64,000 nt of DNA from Mesobacillus foraminis (GTDB lineage: Bacteria > Bacillota > Bacilli > Bacillales > Cytobacillaceae): contig NZ_SLVV01000001.1 of assembly GCF_004340465.1 (NCBI RefSeq), positions 410,119-474,118 of the forward strand, read 5' to 3'. The position numbers and the translations under genes were made by a program. How positions within the stretch are numbered: the first letter of the stretch is position 1; each line of letters opens with the position of its first letter. Positions 1 to 8,822 of this stretch are shown one piece after another. The notes under the pieces are model-generated. The model made no database searches and was not told the origin of the DNA. It saw only the letters and a list, made by a program, of their open reading frames with translations.

Positions 1-23
1 ATTGTTTCCTCTAAGTTTGCCAT
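1..23 (-). CDS. Start of a gene running off the window, probably PTS IIA
   Basis: Only the first seven codons are present (M-A-N-L-E-E-T), read from an ATG at 23 with a clear AGGAGG ribosome binding site about nine bases upstream. The gene follows the PTS IIB and IIC genes on the same strand. In Bacillus licBCAH-type operons the IIA gene comes next, so a lactose/cellobiose-type IIA protein is the best guess. That is inferred from position only, since seven residues cannot identify a family. Confidence 0.5.
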
Positions 24-47
24 TATTATTTCCTCCTATAAAGTGCC

Positions 48-70
48 CAGCCCTACTCGCACAGGGGCTG
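48..70. other. Intercistronic stem-loop after PTS IIC
   Basis: CAGCCC at 48-53 pairs with GGGCTG at 65-70. The hairpin sits between the IIC stop and the next start. The minus-strand side has no long T tract, so it is more likely an mRNA stability or processing element than a full terminator. Confidence 0.4.
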
Positions 71-85
71 AGTTTTGCTAAAAAC

Positions 86-1417
86 TTAGCTTGCCTGCTG
101 TTCGGTTGTGCTGCCGTTTTCCTCACGGACCTTCATCTTGTCCCACATCTTGAAGAATGGCATGTAGACAGCGAAAGCAATAGCGATGTTGACGGCCTGC
201 ATGACAGCACCGGAGATTTTGCCTCCTGTTGCCAGGTACCCGCCAATAAGCGGAGGCGTAGTCCATGGGATGGCAATGCCTGCCGGTTTTGCAACGAGGC
301 CTGTGCTCATCGCAAAGTACGTTACAATGATCAGGACGATCGGTGTCAGGAAAAACGGGACAATCAGCAATGGGTTCATGACAATCGGTGTCCCAAAGAT
401 AATCGGTTCGTTAATCATGAAGGTTCCGGGACCTGCTGACAGCTTGCCCAGCTCTTTCATTTGCTTGCTTCTGGCCCAGAACAGCATGAGGATCATCAGC
501 CCGAATGTGGCACCAGTACCGCCGATATTGACGAATACCTCAAAGAATTGGGAAGTGAAGATATTAGGCAGTTCTTCGCCGGCCTGGAAGGCAATACGGT
601 TGGCATCTGTGTTGGACAGCCAGATCGGGCTCATGACTCCACCCACAATATTGGTCCCGTGAAGGCCTGCAGACCATAGAAGCATGATCAGCATGTAGGC
701 AATGATCGATCCGATTAAGCTTCCGCCAAGTACACTGAGCGGACCGCCCAGAAGAACCCCGATGACATTATGAATGCTTTCAAAGCTTGTATTTTCAAGA
801 ATCAGACGAACAAGCCATACAATGGTGATGACGAAGAAACCGGGAATAAGTGCAACGAATGACTTCGAAACAGCTGGCGGTACACTGTCCGGCATTTTAA
901 TGACGATGTTTTTCTTGACCACCCAGTTATAAACCTCCGTAGAGAACATCGCAATCACCATGGCAACGAACAGGCCTTTGCTTCCCATTAATGCTGTCGG
1001 GATGGCCCCGCCAACTGCAACTGCCTCTGCGGCCCCTTCAGGTGTGAACATGACCTGGAATGGAGTAGCCAATAAGAACGCACATAGAGAGATAGCTCCG
1101 GCTGTTAAAGCATCAAGATTGTATCTTTCAGCCAGCCTGTATGCGATCCCGAAGGCTGCGATAAGGCCCATCATGTCAAAGGTGGCTCCGGTTGGATAAA
1201 GCAATTTCGCCAGCCACTGGTCCCCGAAAATGCCTGCCATGAAGTCCGCATAGCCCGGAATGGGGATAAACCCTAAAATGAGAAAGAATGACCCGATGAT
1301 AATTAATGGCATTGTAAGAATGATACCGTCTTTTAAAGCACCCAGATGTCGTTGTCCAGCAAGTTTTGCAGCAAACGGCATAAAGTGGTTTTCCAGGAAG
1401 CTTAAGAATTTATTCAT
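86..1417 (-). CDS. PTS lactose/cellobiose-family IIC permease
   Basis: The 443-residue polytopic membrane protein has the length and N-terminus of PTS lactose/cellobiose IIC permeases (CelB/LicC type), with an amphipathic start followed by hydrophobic segments from about residue 30. It would move a beta-glucoside such as cellobiose across the membrane while the sugar is phosphorylated through IIB. The C-terminal 20 residues are charged and cytosolic. It lies 14 bases downstream of the IIB gene, so the two are co-transcribed. A ribosome binding site (GGAG) precedes the ATG. The exact sugar cannot be read from sequence; oligo-beta-mannosides or chitobiose are alternatives. Confidence 0.9.
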   Translation of the reverse strand: MNKFLSFLENHFMPFAAKLAGQRHLGALKDGIILTMPLIIIGSFFLILGFIPIPGYADFMAGIFGDQWLAKLLYPTGATFDMMGLIAAFGIAYRLAERYNLDALTAGAISLCAFLLATPFQVMFTPEGAAEAVAVGGAIPTALMGSKGLFVAMVIAMFSTEVYNWVVKKNIVIKMPDSVPPAVSKSFVALIPGFFVITIVWLVRLILENTSFESIHNVIGVLLGGPLSVLGGSLIGSIIAYMLIMLLWSAGLHGTNIVGGVMSPIWLSNTDANRIAFQAGEELPNIFTSQFFEVFVNIGGTGATFGLMILMLFWARSKQMKELGKLSAGPGTFMINEPIIFGTPIVMNPLLIVPFFLTPIVLIIVTYFAMSTGLVAKPAGIAIPWTTPPLIGGYLATGGKISGAVMQAVNIAIAFAVYMPFFKMWDKMKVREENGSTTEQQAS

Positions 1418-1431
1418 GGGTCCTGCACTCC

Positions 1432-1740
1432 TTATCCTTTATTAATAAGAGCGAGAGCTGATTTCAGAACTTCTGGTCCGTTGCACATTCCGTATTGTAC
1501 CGGGTTGATGGAATCAACCGGGATGTTCTTTTCTTCACCCAGCTTCTTCATTTGCGGAAGCAGGTAGCGAACCTGCGGCCCAAGCAAAAGGACGTCGGCC
1601 TGATCAATATGGTTTTTGACGGCATCGGCACTTTCAGCCCAGATTTTGCACTCAATCCCCTGCTCCGAGGCTGCTTTTTCCATTTTGGTTACCAATAGGC
1701 TAGTAGACATTCCCGCTGCACAGCATAATAGAATATTCAT
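1432..1740 (-). CDS. PTS lactose/cellobiose-family IIB phosphocarrier
   Basis: This 102-residue cytosolic protein begins [17 protein letters not shown], the typical IIB phosphorylation-site loop. The cysteine in the CCAAGMS motif (residue 6 or 7) is the phosphoryl acceptor, receiving phosphate from IIA and passing it to the sugar bound by IIC. Length and sequence fit the CelA/LicB family. An AGGAGG site sits about eight bases before the ATG. It is the first gene of the operon reading left, with a candidate cre box about 80 bases upstream, which fits catabolite repression of a beta-glucoside PTS. Confidence 0.92.
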   Translation of the reverse strand: MNILLCCAAGMSTSLLVTKMEKAASEQGIECKIWAESADAVKNHIDQADVLLLGPQVRYLLPQMKKLGEEKNIPVDSINPVQYGMCNGPEVLKSALALINKG

Positions 1741-1817
1741 GTGAGTTCCTCCTAGAATTTAAATTTAGTTTTTCGTAACTTTGTAAGCCTCTTGTCGAGG
1801 TATGTCTTTATCATAGT

Positions 1818-1833
1818 AGTAAAGCGCTTTCAA
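1818..1833. promoter_or_regulatory. Candidate CcpA cre box upstream of the PTS operon
   Basis: AGTAAAGCGCTTTCAA resembles the cre consensus (TGNAANCGNTNNCA) with the AAGCGCTT core intact. It lies about 80-95 bases before the IIB start in the expected promoter region. I could not place a confident -35/-10 pair. Confidence 0.55.
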
Positions 1834-2060
1834 CTACACTCAAGTTTTTTCCTTTGCTCAACGGAAAAAGATTATACGCTTCCATTATTCCCTTCGTCAC
1901 CCCTTATTTCTGTAACCTCAACCCCCAATCCTTGCCGAATAATAGACGGTCTCCGCATGCAACGGAAAAATGATGCGTGTACATCCAATTTGAAAAGGCT
2001 TAAGATGAGAATTACTATTGTAATGGTTGAAGGGAAATGAATCTGAAAGGCGGAAACGGG

Positions 2061-2885
2061 ATGACTCCTTTTGTTGCAGAGATTGTTGGTACAGCCATAC
2101 TGCTATTTTTGGGTATTTCATCATGTGCAGGTATGACCCTGAAAAAATCTTTTGCCCACCAGGCAGGCTGGATGGCAGTTAATTTTTCCTGGGGATTAGC
2201 AGTCATGATTGCGATCTATGCAGTAGGGGAATACAGCGGAGCCCATTTAAATCCTGTCGTTACATTATCGTTTGCTTTTATAGGAAAATTCCCATGGGAT
2301 CAGGTACCTTCTTACATAACGGCCCAGCTGCTAGGGGCATTCCTCGGGGCAACAGCTTCCTATTTGCAGTATTTGCCTCATTGGAAGGAAACAGGGGATT
2401 CAAAAGTTAAATTGGGCGTTTTTGCAACAGGTCCTGCGATCCCGCATACCTTTGCTAATTTATTTAGTGAGATGCTTGGTTCCTTCGTTCTGATCCTAGC
2501 TTTGCTTTCCATTGGTGCAAATAAATTTACCGATGGCCTTAATCCTTTAATTGTCGGTTTCCTGATTTTCTGCCTATGTATGTCCGTGGGGGGAACGACC
2601 GGGGCAGCACTGAATCCCGCAAGAGATTTCGCCCCAAGACTGGCCCATTCCCTGTTGCCTATACCGGGCAAGAAAGGCTCAAACTGGCCTTATGCATGGA
2701 TACCAGTTGTTGGCCCCATCCTTGGAGGCTGCCTTGGAGGACTGTTTTACCAGGCGGTTTTCCTAGGCAGGCCAAGTCCGCAATTATGGTATGTCCTTGG
2801 TGTATCAGTTATGGCGCTCGTTACTGCACATCTTTTCAGCAGGAAAGGCTCTTCGCTTATAAAAGGTGCGAGGAAAGCAGCATAG
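2061..2885 (+). CDS. MIP-family (aquaporin / glycerol facilitator) channel
   Basis: The roughly 274-residue protein has both hallmark NPA-type half-helix motifs of major intrinsic proteins. The first is GAHLNPVVT (NPV instead of NPA) near residue 70 and the second is ALNPARDFAPR near residue 180. The D after the second motif is typical of glyceroporins. Six membrane spans are expected. The start at 2061 is preferred over the upstream ATG at 2037 because AAAGGCGG lies eight bases before it and MTPFVAEIVGT matches the family N-terminus. It may carry glycerol, a polyol or water. It is monocistronic, divergent from the PTS operon, and followed by a good terminator. Confidence 0.85.
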   Translation: MTPFVAEIVGTAILLFLGISSCAGMTLKKSFAHQAGWMAVNFSWGLAVMIAIYAVGEYSGAHLNPVVTLSFAFIGKFPWDQVPSYITAQLLGAFLGATASYLQYLPHWKETGDSKVKLGVFATGPAIPHTFANLFSEMLGSFVLILALLSIGANKFTDGLNPLIVGFLIFCLCMSVGGTTGAALNPARDFAPRLAHSLLPIPGKKGSNWPYAWIPVVGPILGGCLGGLFYQAVFLGRPSPQLWYVLGVSVMALVTAHLFSRKGSSLIKGARKAA

Positions 2886-2958
2886 GAAATTCCAATTATT
2901 TGTTTTTAGTAAATCCTAAAAAAATCCATCCCTGTGAAATTTTTATATTATAAAAATA

Positions 2959-2985
2959 AAAAACTCACTATGATAGTGAGTTTTT
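2959..2985. terminator. Bidirectional terminator after the MIP gene
   Basis: AAAAACTCACTA and TAGTGAGTTTTT form a 12-bp stem with a three-base loop and A/T runs on both sides. It serves the MIP gene on the plus strand and the small membrane protein gene on the minus strand, whose stop codon lies inside the stem. Confidence 0.85.
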
Positions 2986-3144
2986 ATATGTTGCCTCCAC
3001 ATACCCAAATTCAGCCGACGCCATCAGCGTTTGCGTTGTTGAAGTGGAAGGCAATTCTCTTTTATCGGAAAAATATCCGTAAACCGAAGCCCCTGCCCCC
3101 ACTATGATGATAATCACAACCATATTAATCACCCACTTTTTCAT
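2968..3144 (-). CDS. Small single-pass membrane protein, unknown function
   Basis: This short protein of 58 residues starts MKKWVINMVVIIIIVGAGA, a positively charged tip followed by one hydrophobic segment (residues 4-22), and ends in a polar, Ser/Thr-rich tail. GGAAG precedes the ATG at 3144, which is why this start is preferred over one six codons upstream. The stop lies within the terminator stem shared with the MIP gene. I do not recognise a family; it looks like a membrane-anchored or exported small protein. Confidence is moderate because it is short. Confidence 0.5.
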   Translation of the reverse strand: MKKWVINMVVIIIIVGAGASVYGYFSDKRELPSTSTTQTLMASAEFGYVEATYKNSLS

Positions 3145-3308
3145 CCTGTTACTTCCTTTCACTATGAATAAGAACTAGTCATGTCCCTATCTTATCCAAG
3201 AGATATGAACAAATTGTTACTAGGTTTGGGCAGGACTGTAAAAGTGAGGATGATTTTTATCCAGCCTTTAGTTTCTATTGTTCAACAGGGACAAAGCATC
3301 TAAAATCT

Positions 3309-4454
3309 TTATTCAACCTCCAGCATCCGCTCTTTATTTTTATGCAGCAAATACAGTCTGTAAGTATGGCTGAGAATGACTTTGACTACCGCATACACCG
3401 GTACTGCAATGATCATTCCTAACAGGCCGCCCAAACTTCCTGCCACGAGCAAAAGTAGGATAATGGTTAGTGGATGGATATCAAGGTTTCTTCCCATAAT
3501 GTAGGGAGATGTAATATTCCCATCGATTTGCTGGACAACGACAGCCACTATGAGGACCTTCAATGCCATGAATGGAGAAGTAAGGAAGGCAATAATGATG
3601 GCCGGGATAATTGCAATAAAGGGTCCAATAAACGGAATCACGTTTGTAAGCATAGCTACAGAGGCAAGCACAAGTGAATAATCTATTCCAATAATTAAAT
3701 AGCCTATATACATCATTACTCCTACAAGCAAGGATACTATCGCCTGTCCTTTTATATAGGAGCTTAGGGCTTCATCCATGTCTTTCAATATCTTTCTTGC
3801 TTCAGCTGCCTGCAGATATGGGAGGTATTTAAGGATATGCGCCGATGCCCCTTCTCCATCCCTTAATAAATAGAAAACAATAAATGGAACAGTCACTATT
3901 AATGTGAGGATGCTTGTAATAATTCCAATCACATTCGTTACCTTGCCAAAGACATTTGCCATGTTGGCTTGAAAATAGGCGCTTACTTTTGAGCTAGCCT
4001 CTTCAAGTGTAAAATAATCATTTTCTTCAAATCTGGATACCCACTTATTTTCCCGGATGTCCAAAAATTTCCCTCTAAGATTTTCGGAGATAGCCGGGTA
4101 ATTTTCAACCAGACTTTTAAATTGCCGCTGAAGCTCAGGGCCAATCCACAAAAGTAAAATGGTCCCAAGTCCGATAAACAATAGATAAATAGCTACAATC
4201 GCGAGAGATTTAGGCACTTTCCAATCATTCAAGCAGAATACCACCGGTCTTAGCAAATAATAGATGACTCCCGATATTAAAAAAGGGAAAAATAGGGTTT
4301 GAAAGAAGATCCCGATTGGTTTAAATATGAAATCTACCTTAGCTCCCAAATAGATGATGAACAAAAATAAAATGATCCCATATCCTATACGGAAGTATTT
4401 TGATTTAGGCAAATAATAACAGCTCCTCAAAAAGATTGTTATGGAAGATACCAT
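3309..4454 (-). CDS. AI-2E-family (PerM/YtvI-like) permease
   Basis: The 381-residue membrane protein has the AI-2E transporter layout. Paired N-terminal spans (about residues 25-80) are followed by a span near 95-110, a long extramembrane segment (about 115-190) and a block of C-terminal spans with the conserved NVIPFIGPF motif near residue 270. Families of this type export small molecules or act as Na+/H+ antiporters, and the substrate is unknown here. The ATG follows AAAAGGA. It stands alone, with no strong operon link to its neighbours. Confidence 0.85.
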   Translation of the reverse strand: MVSSITIFLRSCYYLPKSKYFRIGYGIILFLFIIYLGAKVDFIFKPIGIFFQTLFFPFLISGVIYYLLRPVVFCLNDWKVPKSLAIVAIYLLFIGLGTILLLWIGPELQRQFKSLVENYPAISENLRGKFLDIRENKWVSRFEENDYFTLEEASSKVSAYFQANMANVFGKVTNVIGIITSILTLIVTVPFIVFYLLRDGEGASAHILKYLPYLQAAEARKILKDMDEALSSYIKGQAIVSLLVGVMMYIGYLIIGIDYSLVLASVAMLTNVIPFIGPFIAIIPAIIIAFLTSPFMALKVLIVAVVVQQIDGNITSPYIMGRNLDIHPLTIILLLLVAGSLGGLLGMIIAVPVYAVVKVILSHTYRLYLLHKNKERMLEVE

Positions 4455-4560
4455 TCCTTTTACCCACTAGTTAAAGATCATAAATGCATTTGGGCTAAAA
4501 TAATTTCCCCCTTGTGTAACAAGTCTCCTGCATTTTAAAACAACCCAGTTAACAAGAAAG

Positions 4561-4592
4561 AGGCTGGACGCATCATCACGTCCAGCCTTTTA
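4561..4592. terminator. Terminator downstream of yyaC
   Basis: AGGCTGGACG and CGTCCAGCCT form a perfect 10-bp stem with an eight-base loop and TTTT on the plus side. It lies just past the end of the yyaC-like gene at 4616 and before the start of the AI-2E gene. Confidence 0.8.
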
Positions 4593-4615
4593 TTAAGAAC
4601 TTCATTGTATTTATT

Positions 4616-5218
4616 TTACCTTAGTAGCAAAACGGGTTCATCAGGAGGATAATTAAAAAATTGCCGCACTGAAATTGAGATGCCTTTTGCGATATTCATT
4701 GCCATGGTGAATATGGTATCCAGGTTTGTATATAGAAGGGAACTGTGGAGGTCAGGGTTGTTTTCCAGAACAACTCCCATAATGCTGCAGTCCCCTAGAG
4801 ATGGGAGTTGATTGCCAAGGCCTATTCCAGGGAGCAGGGTACCTTTTCTCACGATGATGGAGTTGACCATTTCTTTTTTACCTAAAACACTGTCAATGGC
4901 GATGACAAAACTGTTGCTTCGGAAACGGACATTTGGGATTTCCCGTCCTAGGGTGACTGCATCTAAAGGGGACTGGAGGCTGCCCATTACAGTCAAGTGA
5001 CCGGGATATATATTTTTCAGCAGTGTTCCGACTAACGGCCCCAGGCTGTCTCCACTTATGACATTTGAACCTATGCCTGCTACATAGATATGCTCAATCC
5101 CATTCGGGATAATGGAATGCAAGGTGTTCCTTATTAGTAAAGGAGCCAGCCTGTTGTTGTATTGGATGATTCCTTCAGATAATGCTGGCTTATCCTTATG
5201 ATCAACAGTGCTAATCAT
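4616..5218 (-). CDS. yyaC: YyaC-family (DUF1256) putative sporulation peptidase
   Basis: This protein of about 200 residues carries the YyaC/DUF1256 signature. The run around GDSLGPLVGT (near residue 60), the downstream SPLDAVTL and the FVIAIDSVLGK segment match the family. YyaC proteins are found in spore formers and resemble the germination protease Gpr fold, so a role in spore protein processing is likely but unproven. The ATG at 5218 is preferred because AAGGGG sits eight bases upstream, while the ATG two codons earlier is almost on top of it. It stands alone and is followed by a strong terminator. Confidence 0.85.
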   Translation of the reverse strand: MISTVDHKDKPALSEGIIQYNNRLAPLLIRNTLHSIIPNGIEHIYVAGIGSNVISGDSLGPLVGTLLKNIYPGHLTVMGSLQSPLDAVTLGREIPNVRFRSNSFVIAIDSVLGKKEMVNSIIVRKGTLLPGIGLGNQLPSLGDCSIMGVVLENNPDLHSSLLYTNLDTIFTMAMNIAKGISISVRQFFNYPPDEPVLLLR

Positions 5219-5328
5219 ACCCATTTCCCCTTTTAATTTAGTTACTCGATTCCCTTCACCGTGGTTTTATCTCTCTTTGTCGTCTGAAATCCTGCAGCAG
5301 TGGCAATCCCCATTGAACCGTTCTGCCA

Positions 5329-5366
5329 AAAATGCAGGCTGATTCATAATCAATGCCTGCATTTTC
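5329..5366 (-). terminator. Terminator of the deacetylase gene
   Basis: AAAATGCAGGC at 5329-5339 and GCCTGCATTTT at 5355-5365 form a perfect 11-bp stem. It is followed by T residues on the minus strand and lies just past the deacetylase stop at 5376. Confidence 0.85.
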
Positions 5367-5375
5367 GGTAGGAGC

Positions 5376-6137
5376 CTAATATCCGGTTTTAACCATTCTG
5401 ATAAAGTCCTCCAAGCTATGTTCCTGGAGAATCATGATTCGTGGTAATTCATAACGATTGCTCTGGTCTGTACTGATGCCGCCGCCAACCTTGAAGGCCC
5501 CTCGGAATCCCAGTTCTTTAAGAACTGAAATCGTTTCGTCATTATAATTGCCATAAGGATAAGCAAAAACATCCGTAGTCTTCCCAGTTAATTCCTTCAG
5601 TGCCGTAGTGGCAAAATTAATTTCTTCATATTGTTGTTCTTTGCTTAAATTTGCGAGAAAAGGATGTGACACCGAATGATTCTGGATATCAACTCCATTT
5701 TCCTTGATGATCAGCATTTCTTCGGAAGTCATGTTCCAGCCTCCGTTTACCCAATCAGAAACGGTAAACTGGGTGGCCTTCATCCCATATTGCTGCAGGA
5801 TCGGATACACATATTGGTAAAAGTCACTGGAGTTATCATCAAATGTCAACAGGATTGGCTTTTCTGGCATTGCCGCTTTTTTATCAAGAATGTTGAAATA
5901 TTGCTTCATGGTTAAAGTCCTGTAGCCATTCTCCTTTAGGTAGGCCATATGTTTCTCAAACTCTGACAGACTGGATTGCCATGGATTGGAAGGATCAGGA
6001 TCGGGCTTAACCACATGGTACAGCAAAACAGGTATTTCAGCGTTTGCTGATTTATCAGGGGATGCTGCCTGAGTATAGCTGCTGCTGGAAACCAATGTTA
6101 TGATCAAAACCAGTAGAAGACTCAATAAGTTTTTCAT
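5376..6137 (-). CDS. Secreted polysaccharide deacetylase (CE4/NodB fold)
   Basis: This 253-residue protein has a Sec signal peptide (residues 1-25, ending near TQA-AS) and a NodB-type deacetylase domain. The metal-binding residues are visible as LTFDDN (D100, D101) and NHSVSHP (H154, H158). It would remove N- or O-acetyl groups from a wall or plant polysaccharide outside the cell. The start at 6137 follows GGAAAGGAAG. The usual TFDDG glycine is replaced by Asn-Ser-Ser, a known variant in YadE-like members. It lies 92 bases downstream of the aldo/keto reductase gene with no clear terminator between, so read-through is possible. Confidence 0.85.
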   Translation of the reverse strand: MKNLLSLLLVLIITLVSSSSYTQAASPDKSANAEIPVLLYHVVKPDPDPSNPWQSSLSEFEKHMAYLKENGYRTLTMKQYFNILDKKAAMPEKPILLTFDDNSSDFYQYVYPILQQYGMKATQFTVSDWVNGGWNMTSEEMLIIKENGVDIQNHSVSHPFLANLSKEQQYEEINFATTALKELTGKTTDVFAYPYGNYNDETISVLKELGFRGAFKVGGGISTDQSNRYELPRIMILQEHSLEDFIRMVKTGY

Positions 6138-6228
6138 AGAATACTTCCTTTCCAGTATGGAAGATTTGGGATGAATCATTTACTGCAAAATAAAGAACTC
6201 TATTGGATAGCCCCGAACCTTGAACCTC

Positions 6229-7212
6229 TTAATATGGCCCTCTGATATGGTTCTTTACATTTTCCTCATAAAACTCCCTCAGTGCAGCAAGTTCAGGCTC
6301 AGTAAATGGTTTTTCGCTCAAGGACTCAAGATTTTGCAGGATTTGTTTTTCATTTTTGAATCCGGGAATGATGCAGGAGACTTCCTCCTGATCGAGAATC
6401 CACCTCAACGCTGCCGAAGCCATGGATTTCCGTCCTTCAGCGATCCATTCTAGCTGATCTGCCAGTTCCACCCCTTTAGCAAATCCAAGCCCTGCAAAGG
6501 TTTCGCCTACATTGAAGGCTGCACCATGCTCATTAAAATTCCGGTGGTCATCTTCTTCAAAAACATGATCCTTCGTAAATTTGCCCGTCAACAATCCACT
6601 GGCCAACGGGAGCCTGACAAGAATACCCACTCCGTTTTTCTTCGCTTCGGGAAGCAGGGATTCCATAGGCTTCTGGCGAAAGATGTTGAAAATCACCTGC
6701 AGTGCTTTAACATTCGGATTTTGCAGGCACAGCAAGCCTTCTTCTACGGTTTCCACGCTGACTCCGTAATTCCTGATTTTCCCTTCCTGCTGAAGCTTGT
6801 CCAAAACCTCGAACACCTGTCCATCCTTAAGGATTTCAATGGGCGGGCAGTGAATTTGATATAAATCAAGCGCTTCCCTGTTCAGGCGTTTCAGGCTTGC
6901 TTCACAATAGGCCGCAACCCGGTCATACGTATAAGTCTCCGGATCATGAATATCCCCTGCCCGGCAAAACTTGGTTGCAATGTGGATCTGGTCCTCTTTG
7001 CCTTTCGTTGCCTTTGCAAGCAATTCCTCACTATGGCCGTCACCGTACACATCAGCAGTATCAAAGAAATTTACCCCTTCGCCAATGGCCCTGTCCAGGG
7101 AATTGAGGGCCTCTTCATCGCTCGTTTTTCCCCAGGATCCGCCTATCGCCCAAGTCCCGAAACTGACTTCACTTACCTTTAACCCTGTGTTGCCCAACTC
7201 TCTGTAGTTCAT
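6229..7212 (-). CDS. Aldo/keto reductase
   Basis: The 327-residue NADPH-type aldo/keto reductase has the expected motifs: FGTWAIGGSWG at the N-terminus, the FFDTADVYGDGHSE block with catalytic Asp and Tyr (near residues 50-60), the Lys in IATKF (near 80) and the catalytic His in YQIHCP. It begins 22 bases after xylB in the same direction, so it is the third gene of a xylA-xylB-AKR transcript. A role in reducing a pentose or a sugar-derived aldehyde is plausible from context only. GGAAGGAG and AAAGGAC lie before the ATG. Confidence 0.88.
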   Translation of the reverse strand: MNYRELGNTGLKVSEVSFGTWAIGGSWGKTSDEEALNSLDRAIGEGVNFFDTADVYGDGHSEELLAKATKGKEDQIHIATKFCRAGDIHDPETYTYDRVAAYCEASLKRLNREALDLYQIHCPPIEILKDGQVFEVLDKLQQEGKIRNYGVSVETVEEGLLCLQNPNVKALQVIFNIFRQKPMESLLPEAKKNGVGILVRLPLASGLLTGKFTKDHVFEEDDHRNFNEHGAAFNVGETFAGLGFAKGVELADQLEWIAEGRKSMASAALRWILDQEEVSCIIPGFKNEKQILQNLESLSEKPFTEPELAALREFYEENVKNHIRGPY

Positions 7213-7233
7213 GTCCTTTGCTCCTTCCTCCCC

Positions 7234-8733
7234 TTATTTCCGAAACTCCTGAAGCTGCTCATTCAGTTCCCTGGTTTGCTGATAAACCTGTTTGTACAGG
7301 CTAAAAAGCTTTTGATACTGGCCAACATTCGCCTCGATTGGTTCGTATGTTTTTACGGCTTCGACGAAATGTTCGGCGCACTGCTGCAAGGATGAAAACC
7401 ATCCGCAGCCATAAGCGGCAAGCATGGCTGCCCCCATGCCGGGCCCTTGCTCACTGGAAAGCTTGACAATTTTGGCATTGAAAATATCGGCCTGCATCTG
7501 GAGCCATGTTTCATTCTTTGCTCCTCCGCCAATACTGATGACAGTATCTATCTTTTTCCCGTTTTCCCTGAAGATTTCAATCGACTCGTTTAATGAAAAA
7601 GTGATTCCCTCAAGCACGGACCTTACAAAGTCCCGGCGCTGATGGGAAGCGTCCATGCCGATAAAACTGCCTCTTATCAGTGCATCTGCATATGGAGTCC
7701 TCTCTCCAGCCAGATAAGGAGTAAACAAGAGACCATTCGCACCAATTGGGACTTGGTCAATATGTGCCAGCAAGGAGTCAAATTCCTCATCTTTGGCAAA
7801 CGTATCTTTAAACCAGCTGAGGCTGTACCCTGCTGCAAGCGTTACACCCATTGTATAGTAGGCATTTTCTTCTCCGTGATTGAAATAGTGAACCTTTCCT
7901 TCGAAATCCTGGTCATTTCTTTCCTCATAAGAGAGCACGACTCCCGATGTACCTACGCTGCACAATGTCCTTCCTTCCGCAAGGATGCCGGAACCTATGG
8001 CTCCACATGCGTTGTCAGCACCGCCGGCAAATACTTTGGTTGATTCCGCAAGCCCTGTTTGAAGGGCCACGTCAGAGGTAATATTCCCGACATGCCCGTG
8101 AGATTCAGCCAGTGGAGGGCAGAGTTCCGGCTTGATTCCGAAAATTTCACATATCTCGGTACTCCACTTTTTCTCTCCTACATTTAATAGAAGTGTTCCC
8201 GCTGCATCCGAGTATTCACTATGTATTTGTCCCGTCAGCCGGTATCTTAAGTAATCCTTGGGAAGAAGGAAGACACTTGCTTTTTCGAAGTTTTCCGGTT
8301 CATGTTCTTTTACCCACAGAAGCTTCGGCAGGGTAAAGCCCTCAAGTGCAGGATTCTTGGTTATGGAGAGCAGCTTTTCCTTTCCAACGGCCTCATAAAT
8401 CTGCCTGCATTGCTCGGACGTCCTCGTATCATTCCATAAAATGGAGTTTCTAATAATCTCATTTTGTTCATCCAGTAATACAAGTCCATGCATTTGGCCG
8501 GAAAAACTGATTCCTTCAATGTCTTCCGCCTTTCCGTCAAACCCCTGGACAAGCTCCTTGATGCCTTCGACTGTTTTTACTACCCATTCTTCAGGGTCCT
8601 GCTCACTGTATCCGGATTTTTCCTGGATGAGCGGATAGCTTTTTGACACTTCCTGGCAAACCTTTCCATCCTTATTGACGAGAAGGATCTTTACCGCGCT
8701 TGTACCAAGATCGACACCAATCACATACTTCAT
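7234..8733 (-). CDS. xylB: Xylulokinase
   Basis: The roughly 499-residue FGGY-family kinase phosphorylates D-xylulose to xylulose 5-phosphate with ATP in the cytosol. It starts MKYVIGVDLGTSAVK, the first phosphate-binding motif of the actin-like fold. It has the substrate loop GMH (near residue 78), the catalytic Asp in GADNACGAIGSG (near 236) and the C-terminal ISIGGGAKN motif. The ATG at 8733 follows AGAAGGG by about eight bases; the upstream GTG has no room for a binding site. It lies 90 bases after xylA, separated by a stable hairpin that may lower its expression relative to xylA. Confidence 0.96.
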   Translation of the reverse strand: MKYVIGVDLGTSAVKILLVNKDGKVCQEVSKSYPLIQEKSGYSEQDPEEWVVKTVEGIKELVQGFDGKAEDIEGISFSGQMHGLVLLDEQNEIIRNSILWNDTRTSEQCRQIYEAVGKEKLLSITKNPALEGFTLPKLLWVKEHEPENFEKASVFLLPKDYLRYRLTGQIHSEYSDAAGTLLLNVGEKKWSTEICEIFGIKPELCPPLAESHGHVGNITSDVALQTGLAESTKVFAGGADNACGAIGSGILAEGRTLCSVGTSGVVLSYEERNDQDFEGKVHYFNHGEENAYYTMGVTLAAGYSLSWFKDTFAKDEEFDSLLAHIDQVPIGANGLLFTPYLAGERTPYADALIRGSFIGMDASHQRRDFVRSVLEGITFSLNESIEIFRENGKKIDTVISIGGGAKNETWLQMQADIFNAKIVKLSSEQGPGMGAAMLAAYGCGWFSSLQQCAEHFVEAVKTYEPIEANVGQYQKLFSLYKQVYQQTRELNEQLQEFRK

Positions 8734-8770
8734 TCTTATCACCCTTCTATGTTTATTTTAGATTGCAAAA

Positions 8771-8799
8771 ATGTGCTGGAACAAGCTATTCCAGCACAT
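8771..8799 (-). terminator. Hairpin with T run between xylA and xylB
   Basis: ATGTGCTGGAA and TTCCAGCACAT form an 11-bp stem. On the minus strand the stem is followed by TTTTTGC, so it can act as a leaky terminator or 3' stabiliser between xylA and xylB. Confidence 0.7.
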
Positions 8800-8822
8800 T
8801 TTCAACTGCCGCGGAAAGCTTC

